In this document: positions 55,011 to 64,000 of the stretch, piece after piece
How the letters are laid out: every line of letters begins with the position of its first letter
How positions within the stretch are numbered: position 1 is the stretch's first letter
Assembly (NCBI GenBank): GCA_016630955.3
Contig: CM049985.1
Span: 2,418,001 to 2,482,000, forward strand
Length of the DNA stretch: 64,000 nucleotides
From: Didymella arachidicola
Taxonomy: Eukaryota; Ascomycota; Dothideomycetes; Pleosporales; Didymellaceae
Direction: 5' to 3'
The notes under the pieces: model-generated
What the model was told of the DNA's origin: nothing
Database searches by the model: none
What the model saw: the letters and a program-made list of their open reading frames with translations, nothing else
Made by a program: the position numbers and the translations under genes

Positions 55011-55690
55011 ATGCCGATCACCAAGGATGTGGTCAAGTTTGGCACCTTCGTAGTGACAAGCCAGGTGTGTGCACATTGCCCTCTTCTATTGGCGGCGCTG
55101 CGCATAGCTGTGACGTGATGGAGTTGATAACGTCGCGGGCAGGGCTTGCTGATGAGTGTATCCGCTTACAATTGCAGGTCTTCCACCTGACGCGCCTGTC
55201 GTTCGCCATTGTGAACCTCAAGCCGCTGCTTCCGGGGCATGTGCTGGTTTCACCGAGGCGGGTTGTTCCCCGCTTCAACGACCTTTCGGCTGCGGAGGTG
55301 CAGGATCTGTTCTTGACCGTGCAGCGCGTGTCGCGCCTGGTGGAGCGCGTCTTTGCTGCTTCGTCGTTGAACATTGCCATCCAAGACGGTGTAGACGCTG
55401 GCCAGAGCGTGCCACACGTGCATGCCCACATCATTCCCCGCAAGAAGGATGACCTCGAGCACCGGGGAGGCACCGATGCCATATACCAGATGATGGAGAG
55501 TGAGGAAGCACACCTTGGCAAGCAAATGCAGGACAAGGAAAAGGCTGCTCGCCCTGATGCAGCGGAGGACGAGGGGAGAGGCAAGTTCCCTGCGGTTGAC
55601 AACGACAGTCGCAAGCCCAGGAGTGACGAAGAGATGCAAAAAGAGGCCAAGTGGCTCGCCGAAGAGATGGCAAAGAACGAGCAAGCATAG
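55011..55690 (+). CDS. HNT2: HIT-family dinucleoside polyphosphate hydrolase (Hnt2/Fhit type)
   Basis: This enzyme cleaves Ap3A/Ap4A to AMP plus ADP or ATP. Exons 55011-55064 and 55178-55690 (188 aa). The 113-nt intron has donor GTGTGT and acceptor TTGCAG, phase 0. The join gives K-F-G-T-F-V-V-T-S-Q then V-F-H-L-T-R-L-S-F-A, as in Hnt2. Also visible are L-K-P-L-L-P-G-H-V-L-V-S-P-R-R and the histidine triad V-P-H-V-H-A-H-I-I-P-R. The last 60 residues (Glu/Lys-rich) are a weakly conserved tail. Confidence 0.93.
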
Positions 55691-56885
55691 ATCAAATCGA
55701 GGCAGCCCTTGTTAACTTGCATCTACCAACACTGTGCCTTGGCATGCGAGCTGGAAGGTTTGGTACCATTAGTTTAACCTGCTTCCACCACGTTTCGGAA
55801 CACCAACGCGGAAGCTGGGGACCCAAGCTTATCTACAGCATCAATTTGAGACCGCGGGGAAGATGAGCCCAGCACACCGCGATTGTCTAATTACATTGAA
55901 GTGCCTACCAACAGAGCTTCAACTCCAATATGACGTCCTCTTGTGATCCTGCACTTTCAGCACTGTCGCGCCAGAATGCTTCGCCGCTCGAACAACTTCT
56001 GTTGCACAGCAGATTCTGCCTACTTATATAGCAGCCAAAACATATCGCTCCATTGTAGTCGCGCGGCTGCATTTTTGCGCCTGTTTGGCTGCGACAACTT
56101 CCAATTGAGATCCTATACCAGAGTTCGATGTGACCTTGCCGCAAGGCTTAAGGACTACCTTCATCAGACATCGAGGATGCAGAAACCTAGGGTGAGAGTC
56201 GTTGCCTATACACTTTCCACTTCAAACTGCGTGGGCTTGGACGCGTACGACACCTTTCCCAGAACCTGTAGAACTGGGCATCCCGAGGTCTTCGTTGGAG
56301 CTATGCGTTCTGAGGCTTGCTAACCTTTGCGTTAGCCATTGTGCACATACAAACCGGTTCGTATTCTCTGAAGACTTGCCGCTGGCAAATGAGCATGCAA
56401 TGAATCAAACGTCTTCCTCGAAGCGACAGGAGACTGAAGCGTGAGCTTGACATAAGAACAAGATGCAGCCGCTTCTGTCAGTAAGCAAGGCTGGCAAAGA
56501 AGTGTGCGATTCGGTCATGCGGGCCAGGAACCGGAGGAAACTACGATAACCTTCTGTCTGCTCAATCGTCTCATACATGATGGCGCTTTGTAACAACGAA
56601 GCTGAATGCACGCAGCTTATCCCTCGGAAGACATTTGTTTGGACCAAGAGACGACGACTGCTAGGTTGGGGCCATATAATAGACGTGTTGTCCACTTATC
56701 ACTCGATCCTCAGTGTGCACAAATCATAGTGGGTGATCAGCGACCCATTGCTGACACTGGTGAAAGGCAATGCTACCATTCTGCAACGATGCTCCTGAGC
56801 GTCATTTGATCTCCTCTCGCTACTTTAAGGAAACCTTGCATCCCGATTTTCGCTGCTTTAGAGTCTCACACAATGACCACAGGAA
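55691..56885. other. intergenic region, possible decayed sequence
   Basis: About 1.2 kb. No intact gene. Around 56080-56130 one plus-strand frame reads L-R-Q-L-P-I-E-I-L-Y-Q, reminiscent of an F-box start, but stops follow quickly. Confidence 0.4.
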
Positions 56886-56892
56886 TATAAAT
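56886..56892 (+). promoter_or_regulatory. TATA-like element upstream of HEPN-like gene 1
   Basis: TATAAAT at 56886-56892, about 80 nt before the ATG at 56973. Position and sequence fit a TATA box. Confidence 0.45.
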
Positions 56893-56972
56893 GAGCACAG
56901 AAGGAATTCTACAACAGCTTCACTAACAAAACTACTTGGGGAGCTCATTCAACCCACCAATTGTATCTAGTC

Positions 56973-57791
56973 ATGGCGTCACAAGGCACCAGCGACACCA
57001 CGTTGTTAGGATACGCTGATCAATCAGATCTCAGTCAGCCAGGGGCCACCCTAGAACTATGTTGGAATATCTTCAGCGTCAATATGGGGAGTCTGGATAA
57101 AGAAGAGAGCCGGTACGTACTTGCGATCACCAAATTGACGCTCAATCATGCCCGGAACCTGCAGTGGATCATTGACACGTTTCAGCTCGATGCAGCTTTG
57201 TTTTTCGCAAACTACGAGTTGAAAAACAAACCTGAAGCGCAAATGTTTGTCAATGCCATGATTGCTGGCTACATTGGAATCTACGAGAACCTAGCAAACC
57301 GCTTAAGCCCCGTACTATATGGGAAGCGCCCCATCGAACTTGTGCATCTCGGGGAACGGCTTTCCTCCAACGACGTATATACCAAACACCGTGGAATTCG
57401 CAACTCGTGCGCACACGAAGCCAACGTCAAATCTCCACTGGCGGGTACCACAACGGAGAATTCGTCAGTGTTTCGGCCTCGAGTTTTCTTCGAGCATCTT
57501 GAGGCCTCGATTCGACCTTTGATCGTGGAGCTAGCCACACTCGTTGGCATCATGAAACATAACCCCAACAATCATCGAGAGCGTACGGAAGTAGTTGAGT
57601 TGTATGGAGGCGACGCCCCAGTGAGTGCAACTCCTGACTCAGGCTCTCATGATCCAAACTTACCTGACCCAAACTTTGATTGGGGAGAATCGGAAGCTAC
57701 CGGTGACTGGCCCAGCGATGGTTCTCACTATCGAGCTCCCCGACTGACAGCTCTGAAAACGATTCGGCGGACCAAGCGTAGGTATGATTGA
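56973..57791 (+). CDS. HEPN-like helical protein of unknown family, copy 1
   Basis: Single exon, 272 aa. The ATG at 56973 is the first in frame. I do not recognise the family. Residues 40-150 look entirely helical. They include E-S-R-Y-V, then I-G-I-Y-E-N-L-A-N-R-L, and R-G-I-R-N-S-C-A-H-E-A. The last has the form R-N-x-x-x-H (R143, N144, H148), the active-site pattern of HEPN RNases. The gene cut by the window end at 63581 has the same three blocks with the same spacing (E-A-R-Y-V; K-E-I-Y-E-T-L-A-N-R-I; R-D-W-R-N-I-I-A-H-N-A). The C-terminal 100 residues are acidic then basic and look disordered. Function unknown; RNA cleavage is a hypothesis from the motif only. Confidence 0.62.
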   Translation: MASQGTSDTTLLGYADQSDLSQPGATLELCWNIFSVNMGSLDKEESRYVLAITKLTLNHARNLQWIIDTFQLDAALFFANYELKNKPEAQMFVNAMIAGYIGIYENLANRLSPVLYGKRPIELVHLGERLSSNDVYTKHRGIRNSCAHEANVKSPLAGTTTENSSVFRPRVFFEHLEASIRPLIVELATLVGIMKHNPNNHRERTEVVELYGGDAPVSATPDSGSHDPNLPDPNFDWGESEATGDWPSDGSHYRAPRLTALKTIRRTKRRYD

Positions 57792-57934
57792 ATGCACAAT
57801 CTCGCCAATCAGTTAGATGGGGATTTCTGGTGATCCAAATGCTGAGATCAGATGAAGGATGTCGGCGAATATATATACATTGGCTTACTTGCTCACGACC
57901 TCTACTTGCTCAACACCGCCTGCACGCTTCTCGC

Positions 57935-59265
57935 TTATACCACCACCCAGGCCGCGCTCTTCATGTCGACAACGGCAGTCTCCCCGACATCGATCGCACC
58001 GTCACCGTCGAAGAATCTCGCAATTTCCTCTATACGTATATATCTTCAGTAGTGTTAGCATACTTAAGTCGTCTGTTGCGCTCGAACAAACGTACCTGGT
58101 TTCCGCAATGTAAAAGTAAACAACCGCGATCTCGAAAGCGAGAAACACGCAATAAAAAATGTACTGCTTCCACGCCAACACATCCAGTGCAATACCATTC
58201 ACAAACTGATTAAAGAACAGTGCCGCGGTGGCGCACATACTCATCCCGGTAAAGCCCTTGGGCCTGAGACCATATGACAGAATCTCGGTGGTGTAATTCG
58301 CCATCAAGCAGGACTTGATGTCGTAAAACACACCGTAGAAGAAGATGATGGCGATGAATCCATGGCCAAGCTAAGGCTTGGGCGTGACTGCTTGTCGTGC
58401 GGAAATGACGGGGAAGATGTTGAAGCAGACGAATGTTCCAATCGTTGAAATGAGATAGATCGGGCGATGACCCAATTTATCGATCAAGAATGCAAATCCA
58501 GTTGTTAGAGCCTTACCAGACATAAAGAATACGCTAGTCAGAACAACGATAGAGTAGATGGACTGGAGGAGGGAGGGGAGGCGCCAGGACCAGTCGCTCT
58601 GCAACAACGTGAGTTTCTTTCGAGCTTTGCAAGCATGCGTGTGTGCTTGAGGACCTTACCTTGGTCTGTAGGGTTCCGTAGGTGACCTAGGAGGCGACGA
58701 AGGCACCAGAGTGGTAGCTGGCACCAGAAATTGTGACAAAAGCTATACGGTCCTGGGTATGAGCAATCCCAGCAATGAGCAGCGGGGCGGAATTGAGCAT
58801 AACAATGTCTCCAAATCCGAGGATCAGTCTCGCAGCGATAAACGTGCCGATGTTCTGAGCACCAGACTGAAGCGCAACAGCAAGTAACTTCATGACCTAG
58901 CTGATGACAATACCCATCTTTCTGCCCTTCTAGTCGATGAAGTGGGGCACAGTGGGCAGACCGATGAGAGAGCCAAGGGACATGGCACTGTTGAAGAAAC
59001 CCAGCATGGCACCACGCGGAACGCCAAAATAGTCCTGCCAGTAGACGAGGGACTGAAGGCCATTCATAATAGAATTGTTAAAGCCAATGGCTGTGTTCGT
59101 CAAGATGAGTATGACGATGTAGAAGTAGAGCAGGCGCAGCTTAGGTATCTTTCACCATTTCACGCGTTCATAGGCACGGCCGGCGAAGAAGAACTATCCT
59201 TTTGATAGTCTGATAGGAACGATCTTTTGTGTTGAGTTTGATGGGCGGTGAAGACGGGTCACCAT
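57935..59265 (-). pseudogene. MFS sugar transporter pseudogene with six in-frame stops
   Basis: A complete gene model can be read from ATG 59265 to TAA 57935 with exons 59265-58660, 58598-58096, 58043-57935. Both introns (61 and 52 nt; donors GTAAGG and GTACGT) still have good splice sites, and there is no frameshift. The frame is broken by TAG at 59194-59196, TGA at 59152-59154, and TAG at 58930-58932, 58897-58899, 58687-58689 and 58371-58373. Around them sit sugar-transporter features: N-S-I-M-N-G-L-Q-S-L, D-x-K-G-R-K-M-G, V-T-Y-G-T, S-D-W-S-W-R-L-P-S-L-L-Q and I-E-E-I-A-R-F-F-D-G. The loop after P-S-L-L-Q is much shorter than in intact relatives, implying a deletion of roughly 100 codons. 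Each stop is one G-to-A step from TGG. It neighbours a GH43 gene on the same strand. Confidence 0.82.
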
Positions 59266-60532
59266 CTTCGCTGATGGGCGAACTCGTTGAATATGTGTAT
59301 GGTGAAGGACAGTGCAAGCAATTGGCTATGTACCAGAGTCTCTACATCGGGATCTATATACCACACCATGTCTTGATAGAATCGCCTTCAATGTTGCAGT
59401 TCAGGCCTTGCATCTGTCACGTCACAGCAATTTGGTAATGTTTGTATGGGGTAATCATCATACCACCGCGGCGGCGATAACAGCCAAGCAGAGTGGAATA
59501 CGATCCTGCCTGATGTGATCCCGTACGTACTTTCATTTCAAATAATATTGCAACTCAAATTATTCGGTGTGCTTGTGGCGTCTTTGGTATGGCGACGGAG
59601 AAGAGGAGGTTGCGTGCTCACAATCTATACATCGGCGACAACGTCGCTCCTTACTGGGTACAGGGTGACTTGTAAAGTAGTTGACGAACAAGTTTGGTGC
59701 ATTCATCAGACTCTCTGCGTTCAGCTTTAGTACCTTCCATAATTTCCACGCCACGACCTGCCAAGCTAGTCGCGTGGCGGTGAAGGAAGGTGCGCAGAAA
59801 CAGGCAGCCGACGCTGAGATGCGCAACCAGGACAAAACAAAGTCGATGCAGTTCTTCTTCCGAATGTTTCCCATGGTATCGCTCTCCTGGTGTCAGCCCC
59901 TAGACCGAAGAAGCAACATGGGAGTCTGGATCCTCGGTGTTCGATGCCCGTTGACCATCCCCATGCCTTCGCGTTTCAAGTTTTGCGGGGTAGAGTGTTG
60001 GAGCAGGCTAGTATATCCCTAGATCTGGGGTTTAGATCGCCAAAATTTAGCCGTAGGTCTTTTGGTGGTGTCGGCCTACGCCCGGTCGCTTGGTCTCTCG
60101 CAGCCTTTGTTGAAGAAGCAGCTCAGAGGGCAACCTATTCACGATCGGACGACAAACGACCCGCGTCTAGCTACAAAGAGATCATCAAAGTTTTACGAGG
60201 GAGTTCAAAATGAAGTTGTGAGTGCGTAATGTTACGTGATCAAACGCAAGCCAGATGAACATCCGACGGGTAGCTGTGACGGATAGTTGAGGGAACGCTG
60301 GCGGGATAATTTGCAACACTAAATATCCGCGGCTTCATCACATTCAATCGCCGAGAACAGCACTTGTCTTCATTTTGTCTTCGAGGAGTCGCAGACTTGC
60401 TATCACACGAGCTTGTGGTGGCATCTGCTAACATGGAGGAAGAGTTGATTGCACGAAGGCGGAAAAGTGTATCTCGGAAATACCATTTTTTAGCATTAAC
60501 GCCAAATGCGTATCCACTGGCGCTCTACGCCA
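59266..60532. other. intergenic region, no intact gene
   Basis: About 1.27 kb between the transporter pseudogene and GH43. A minus-strand frame at 59560-59874 is open but unrecognised and has no homology features. Nothing resembling a zinc-cluster regulator is visible. Confidence 0.4.
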
Positions 60533-62166
60533 TTACTTCACCCCATCAAGCACGGCATTATCTACGACGAAGTTGTCGAATCTTGCTTTCGCGACGCCAT
60601 AATCTTTACCTATCGCAAAAATTCCGACGATAGGACCGACAAAGTCTTTCGCGCTGAGCTCCATTGCTTCGGCCTGGCCAAGCTCGACTGCCTCTTTGTC
60701 ATCGACACTGAAGTGGGCGCTATATTTCTTCTCAGCGTACGCGATGGTGAATTTGAGGTGCTTGAATGAACCTTCGAGCTGGTGCTCCGCAGACCGATTG
60801 AATTGCTTCGCCTTGTTGAAGACTTGGAAGACAACGTTGTTTGTCATTGGCGAATTTGAGATCCGTAGAAAGCGGTGTTCATCTTTGTACACCGCTAAGC
60901 CAGCGTTAACGAGCGTTGATACGCCGGATGGTGCAGGGATTTCGCTGAGAACAACGCTGCTGGCTCCCTCCATAAGCCTCTGCCGTTTACCAATGAAGCT
61001 CGGCGATGCCTCCGGGGAGGTGAAGTCATCCACGCTTGCAGCGAGCTCGTATACTCCATTTTGAAGTACGTAACGTGAGAGATCTGGGTTACGGATGTAA
61101 AGCAAATCAGGTCCTGCAAAGACGTCAAGTTCCCAGGCCGCTTTGCGCTCCACACCAGGCACGCTCAGGTTCGTCTTCGCAAGGTCAAACTTGAGCCAGC
61201 CATCACTGTTCCAGTGACCCTTGACAAGAAACGTCTCTCGTCCGAGACCATAGAGCTGCTTCTCGGCCATTCTGATGCACAGACATACACCCCACCATTC
61301 ACCATTCTTGTCCTCGAAAGCCTCACAATGCCCAGTGCATTGCAAATATTCATCCGTGCCGGCAGCGCTCAGTATTGGATTCTCTGGGTAGGGTTCGTAC
61401 GGACCAAGGATGCTCTGACTGCGAGCCATGACGATGCTGTGATCTTCATAAGTGCCGCCTTCTGAGATCATGAGGTAGTAGAAGCCGTTCCGAAGATAAA
61501 TGTGAGGGCCTTCGGGGTATATGCCGCCGGTACCGCTCCAAAGCTGAGTCTCATCTGAAAGCTTGTCACCAGTAGTCGGATCTACCTCGAAGATGGTGAT
61601 CTTGGTCATCGGGCCTGGAGACTTTGATCCCGTGATATATGTTTTCCCATCTATGTCCCAGAATAGAGATGTATCGATACTATTGAAGTCAAAGAAGACC
61701 GGATCGCTCCATTTGCTGGCGTGAATGTCCCTAGTTGAGACGATGAAGTTGTGCATCTCATCTTTCCATCCGTCACCGCCATTTCGAATGACATTGGTGC
61801 AGACCACATAGAACGTGCCGTCCTTGTATCGAATAGTCGGGGCATATAGACCTCCTTGAGCTACCATGTGCCCTTCCTCTTCTGAATGGAAGATCAATGC
61901 CTGGGATTTGGCGAAGCTGAGCTGCTCAGTACGGTTGATCGCATTGCCTATGACACGTGAGATAAGATTCGGACAGAGAGTAGCGTACACATACCGATTT
62001 GCTTCCAATTTACCAGATCTTTCGATGTGTAGATTGGCAGCCCAGGAAAGACGTGGAACGTGGAATTCACGAGGTAGTATGTATCATCCACGAGCACAAC
62101 GGAAGGGTCAGGCGCAAAGCCTGGAATGATGGGATTCACTTGGCCGTCAACTCCCATAATGGGCAT
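60533..62166 (-). CDS. GH43 glycoside hydrolase (beta-xylosidase/arabinofuranosidase type)
   Basis: Exons 62166-61995 and 61947-60533 (528 aa). The 47-nt intron has donor GTATGT and acceptor ATAG, phase 1. The N-terminal five-bladed propeller shows the general base Asp in G-F-A-P-D-P-S-V-V, the pKa-modulating Asp in F-W-D-I-D-G-K-T-Y, and the acid Glu in Y-P-E-G-P-H-I-Y. The C-terminal 200 residues form a beta-sandwich of the GH43 C2/DUF1349 type. No signal peptide is seen, so it may act inside the cell on imported oligosaccharides. Substrate (xylan or arabinan fragments) cannot be settled by eye. The adjacent dead sugar transporter on the same strand suggests a former uptake-and-cleavage pair. 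Confidence 0.92.
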
Positions 62167-63452
62167 TCTGCGGTTGACTTCGAACTAGAAAGATGCGCAG
62201 AGCTTTTGAAAGCACGTCTTGCAGGGCGGCACCCAACAAGACATGCCATGGCATTCAGTGCAGGCTGAATGCACTGCCGCAGGCTAAATGCAATGATAGG
62301 GCTGCCCCACAAAAGTACACATCCAGTTTGCATGCTAACACAGTTTGTGTCCCTCCTCTGACATCGTGCCTTCCTGCACTAAGCTCCGATAGGCATAGCG
62401 CCTGGAGGAGCCGACCAAGTTGACCTTGGGGAAAAAGTCGTGCTTCTCCACATCCTCGTATGTCGCGAATATTCCCTTAAACAGAAGCGTTCATACACAT
62501 GATCACAAATGTACCATTTGCTTTGCGGTCTCGAACATGTAATTGCGTGTGGACGGGCCAAGACGCTGCAACCCTTGCTGTTAATCCGAAGTATTGATGC
62601 ATTCAAAAAGCGTTCTTCATAGGGTCCTGCAGGGTCGATTAGATGGGCACTTCTCAACCACGGCTCATACTTCACTTGCTTACCGCCAACTAGTCCTCGA
62701 GGAATCCCATGTCCGGGATGACGAACATTCCCCAGTCGAGTCGCTAGTCTTGAGCTACACGAGAACCCGGATATGGCAAGGAGACCATTGTAGTCAACTT
62801 AGACTCTGTCACGAGCCACAGGGCGTAGAAATAGAAACCGAATATCTCTCATCTTCTGGGCATTTCAGGCTTGCATATGACTTCTCCTGTGGCAGTAGGA
62901 TTATCGTAGCCACGTAAGCTATCATTCGCCTACCATGGATGTGGTAACTGATTCGACAGTCTTTCCTTCCCTGAACGATTGTAGCCAACAGAGATATTAT
63001 TAGCACGAGAAGGGCACGACATTTGACCCTGGATCCATTCTATTTTCCGAGAACCTAGGTAACATCTGACTTCTTCTACAGATTCAAGGTCAGTGTAGCC
63101 AGCAAATGTGTCATTTGTGTACCAGATATACGACAGCTGACGCGTACTGCCATCCTGTCCGCCAACCAGGGTACTAGAGTGGCCCTGGGACTACCGAAAA
63201 GGATGGCCAATTGTAGCCAACAGAGTGATCGAACCTGTTTCAAGAGATGCGATATTCAACCTTGAATGCCTCCTTTTACCTTTTTTCTGCGGTACCAGGG
63301 CCGATGCAACCAGCAGAAGTGTTATTAGAACCCTGGAGGCTTCAAGAATGTCGCCGTGTGCATCCGAGTTTCCACACTGTCCAAGTCTGCAAAGGAGATT
63401 GAACCGTGGTTGGGGGCGAGTTCCGCGGTACGAAAGGCATTTCATGTTCAAG
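62167..63452. other. intergenic region with a 16-nt direct repeat
   Basis: About 1.3 kb, no gene seen. The 16-mer ATTGTAGCCAACAGAG occurs at 62978-62993 and again at 63210-63225 in the same orientation; related GTAGCCA strings lie between them. It could be the trace of a small element or chance. Confidence 0.4.
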
Positions 63453-63460
63453 TATATAAG
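63453..63460 (+). promoter_or_regulatory. TATA box upstream of HEPN-like gene 2
   Basis: TATATAAG at 63453-63460, about 120 nt before the ATG at 63581; it is a close match to the canonical TATA box. Confidence 0.5.
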
Positions 63461-63580
63461 TAGTCCTTGAAACGCACTTTTATTAGCAGCATACACTCTG
63501 ACAATACCGTTTGAATATCTTCATTCCAAGCTTTTACAAGACACTTCAAGTACAGTACTACTTCCCTCTTTATATCAAGA

Positions 63581-64000
63581 ATGTCAGAGTATATGAAGAC
63601 ATCAGAGGAACACTTCAAGATGGATCTCGCCTACCTCGGCCAACACGAGGCTCGCTACGTCCAAAAGCAAATGCAAATTGTGCTTTCAAAGACCGAAAAC
63701 CTCCTCAATCTCTTTTCCGAGGAAAAAACCACCCCTGACTACCTCCACTACTGGCTTTCCAAGTACCACGGACCATACAAAAGTGAGCAAGGAGTCGCTC
63801 ATTACATCGTAAATACATACAAAGAGATTTACGAAACACTCGCCAACAGAATTCGCCACAGCCTCACACACGCGCTTAGAGCTCCCCTCCCCGCTCTGAT
63901 CAGATTCCTCCTAGGCTCCGACGGCTTCACGAAAGAGCGCGACTGGAGGAACATCATCGCGCACAACGCAGGTGTTCCCGTGCCCTACGAACGCATCGAC
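63581..64000 (+). CDS. HEPN-like helical protein of unknown family, copy 2 (cut by window end)
   Basis: The frame is open from ATG 63581 to the last base (140 codons) with no stop, so the gene runs off the window. It is a paralogue of the gene at 56973-57791. Shared blocks are E-A-R-Y-V (residue 23), Y-K-E-I-Y-E-T-L-A-N-R-I (about 80-91), and R-D-W-R-N-I-I-A-H-N-A (R123, N124, H128). Distances between the first two blocks agree within a residue or two. The segment between the second and third blocks is hydrophobic and differs. A frame shadow on the other strand (63686-63871) is not a gene. Same functional caveat as for copy 1. Confidence 0.6.
   Translation, partial: MSEYMKTSEEHFKMDLAYLGQHEARYVQKQMQIVLSKTENLLNLFSEEKTTPDYLHYWLSKYHGPYKSEQGVAHYIVNTYKEIYETLANRIRHSLTHALRAPLPALIRFLLGSDGFTKERDWRNIIAHNAGVPVPYERID

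Noticed and set aside
54271..55105. Two long minus-strand frames beside and over the HIT gene
   Set aside because: They run antisense to the HNT2 first exon and contain no recognisable protein pattern.
1..64000. CRISPR arrays, riboswitches, bacterial operons, rRNA genes
   Set aside because: None seen; the window is eukaryotic nuclear DNA and no regularly spaced repeats or rRNA-like stretches appear.

Overview
The window is nuclear DNA of a filamentous ascomycete (Pezizomycotina; the gene set fits Dothideomycetes best, which is an inference). Evidence: protein genes are cut by short introns (45-118 nt) with GTRNGT-type donors and CTRAC/CTGAC branch sites, gene families are fungus-specific (HET, DUF3433, DUF6594, fused LEU1 isopropylmalate dehydratase), and two tRNA genes carry short introns after position 37. 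Coordinates given for spliced genes are the outer limits of the coding sequence; exon limits are in the evidence text and were worked out by hand from splice motifs and reading phase.

Layout. 1-7 kb: conserved housekeeping genes (3' part of a SAP30-like Sin3-HDAC subunit, mitochondrial Hsp40 MDJ1, ESCRT-associated BRO1). 7-24.5 kb: an accessory block with three paralogous HET-domain (heterokaryon incompatibility) genes, a very large DUF3433 membrane protein, a CoA-binding protein, a secreted leucine aminopeptidase, a caspase-like protease, a 100-residue orphan, a DUF6594 membrane protein and two decayed coding remnants. 25-28 kb: secreted proteins (CBM1-GH10 xylanase; a protein with a DUF4215-type cysteine motif). 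28.6-46 kb: mostly conserved genes (CDC73, an unknown tail-anchored-looking protein, nucleoporin SEH1, ALG7, LEU1, tRNA-Tyr, tRNA-Trp, an F-box protein, an ECM11-domain protein, a non-RD protein kinase). 46.6-50 kb: a large Ulp1-like cysteine protease followed by repeated modules. 51.5-55.7 kb: myosin light chain, a STEEP1-family protein and a HIT-family Ap3A/Ap4A hydrolase. 56-64 kb: a second accessory block with two paralogous genes of unknown function carrying a HEPN-like RN(x)3H motif (one cut by the window end), a sugar-transporter pseudogene and a GH43 glycosidase.

How the genes may work together. Most housekeeping neighbours are functionally unrelated, as is usual in fungi. Two groupings are worth keeping: the HET genes with a caspase-like protease in one block, which suggests an allorecognition or cell-death neighbourhood (inference), and the GH43 glycosidase with the dead sugar transporter 1.3 kb away, which looks like a decaying hemicellulose-sugar utilisation pair (inference).

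Most notable observations: (1) the Ulp1-like protease with at least three copies of a roughly 110-residue module that I do not recognise; (2) the HEPN-like pair; (3) a transporter pseudogene whose frame and splice sites are intact but which has six in-frame stops, every one of them one G-to-A change from TGG.
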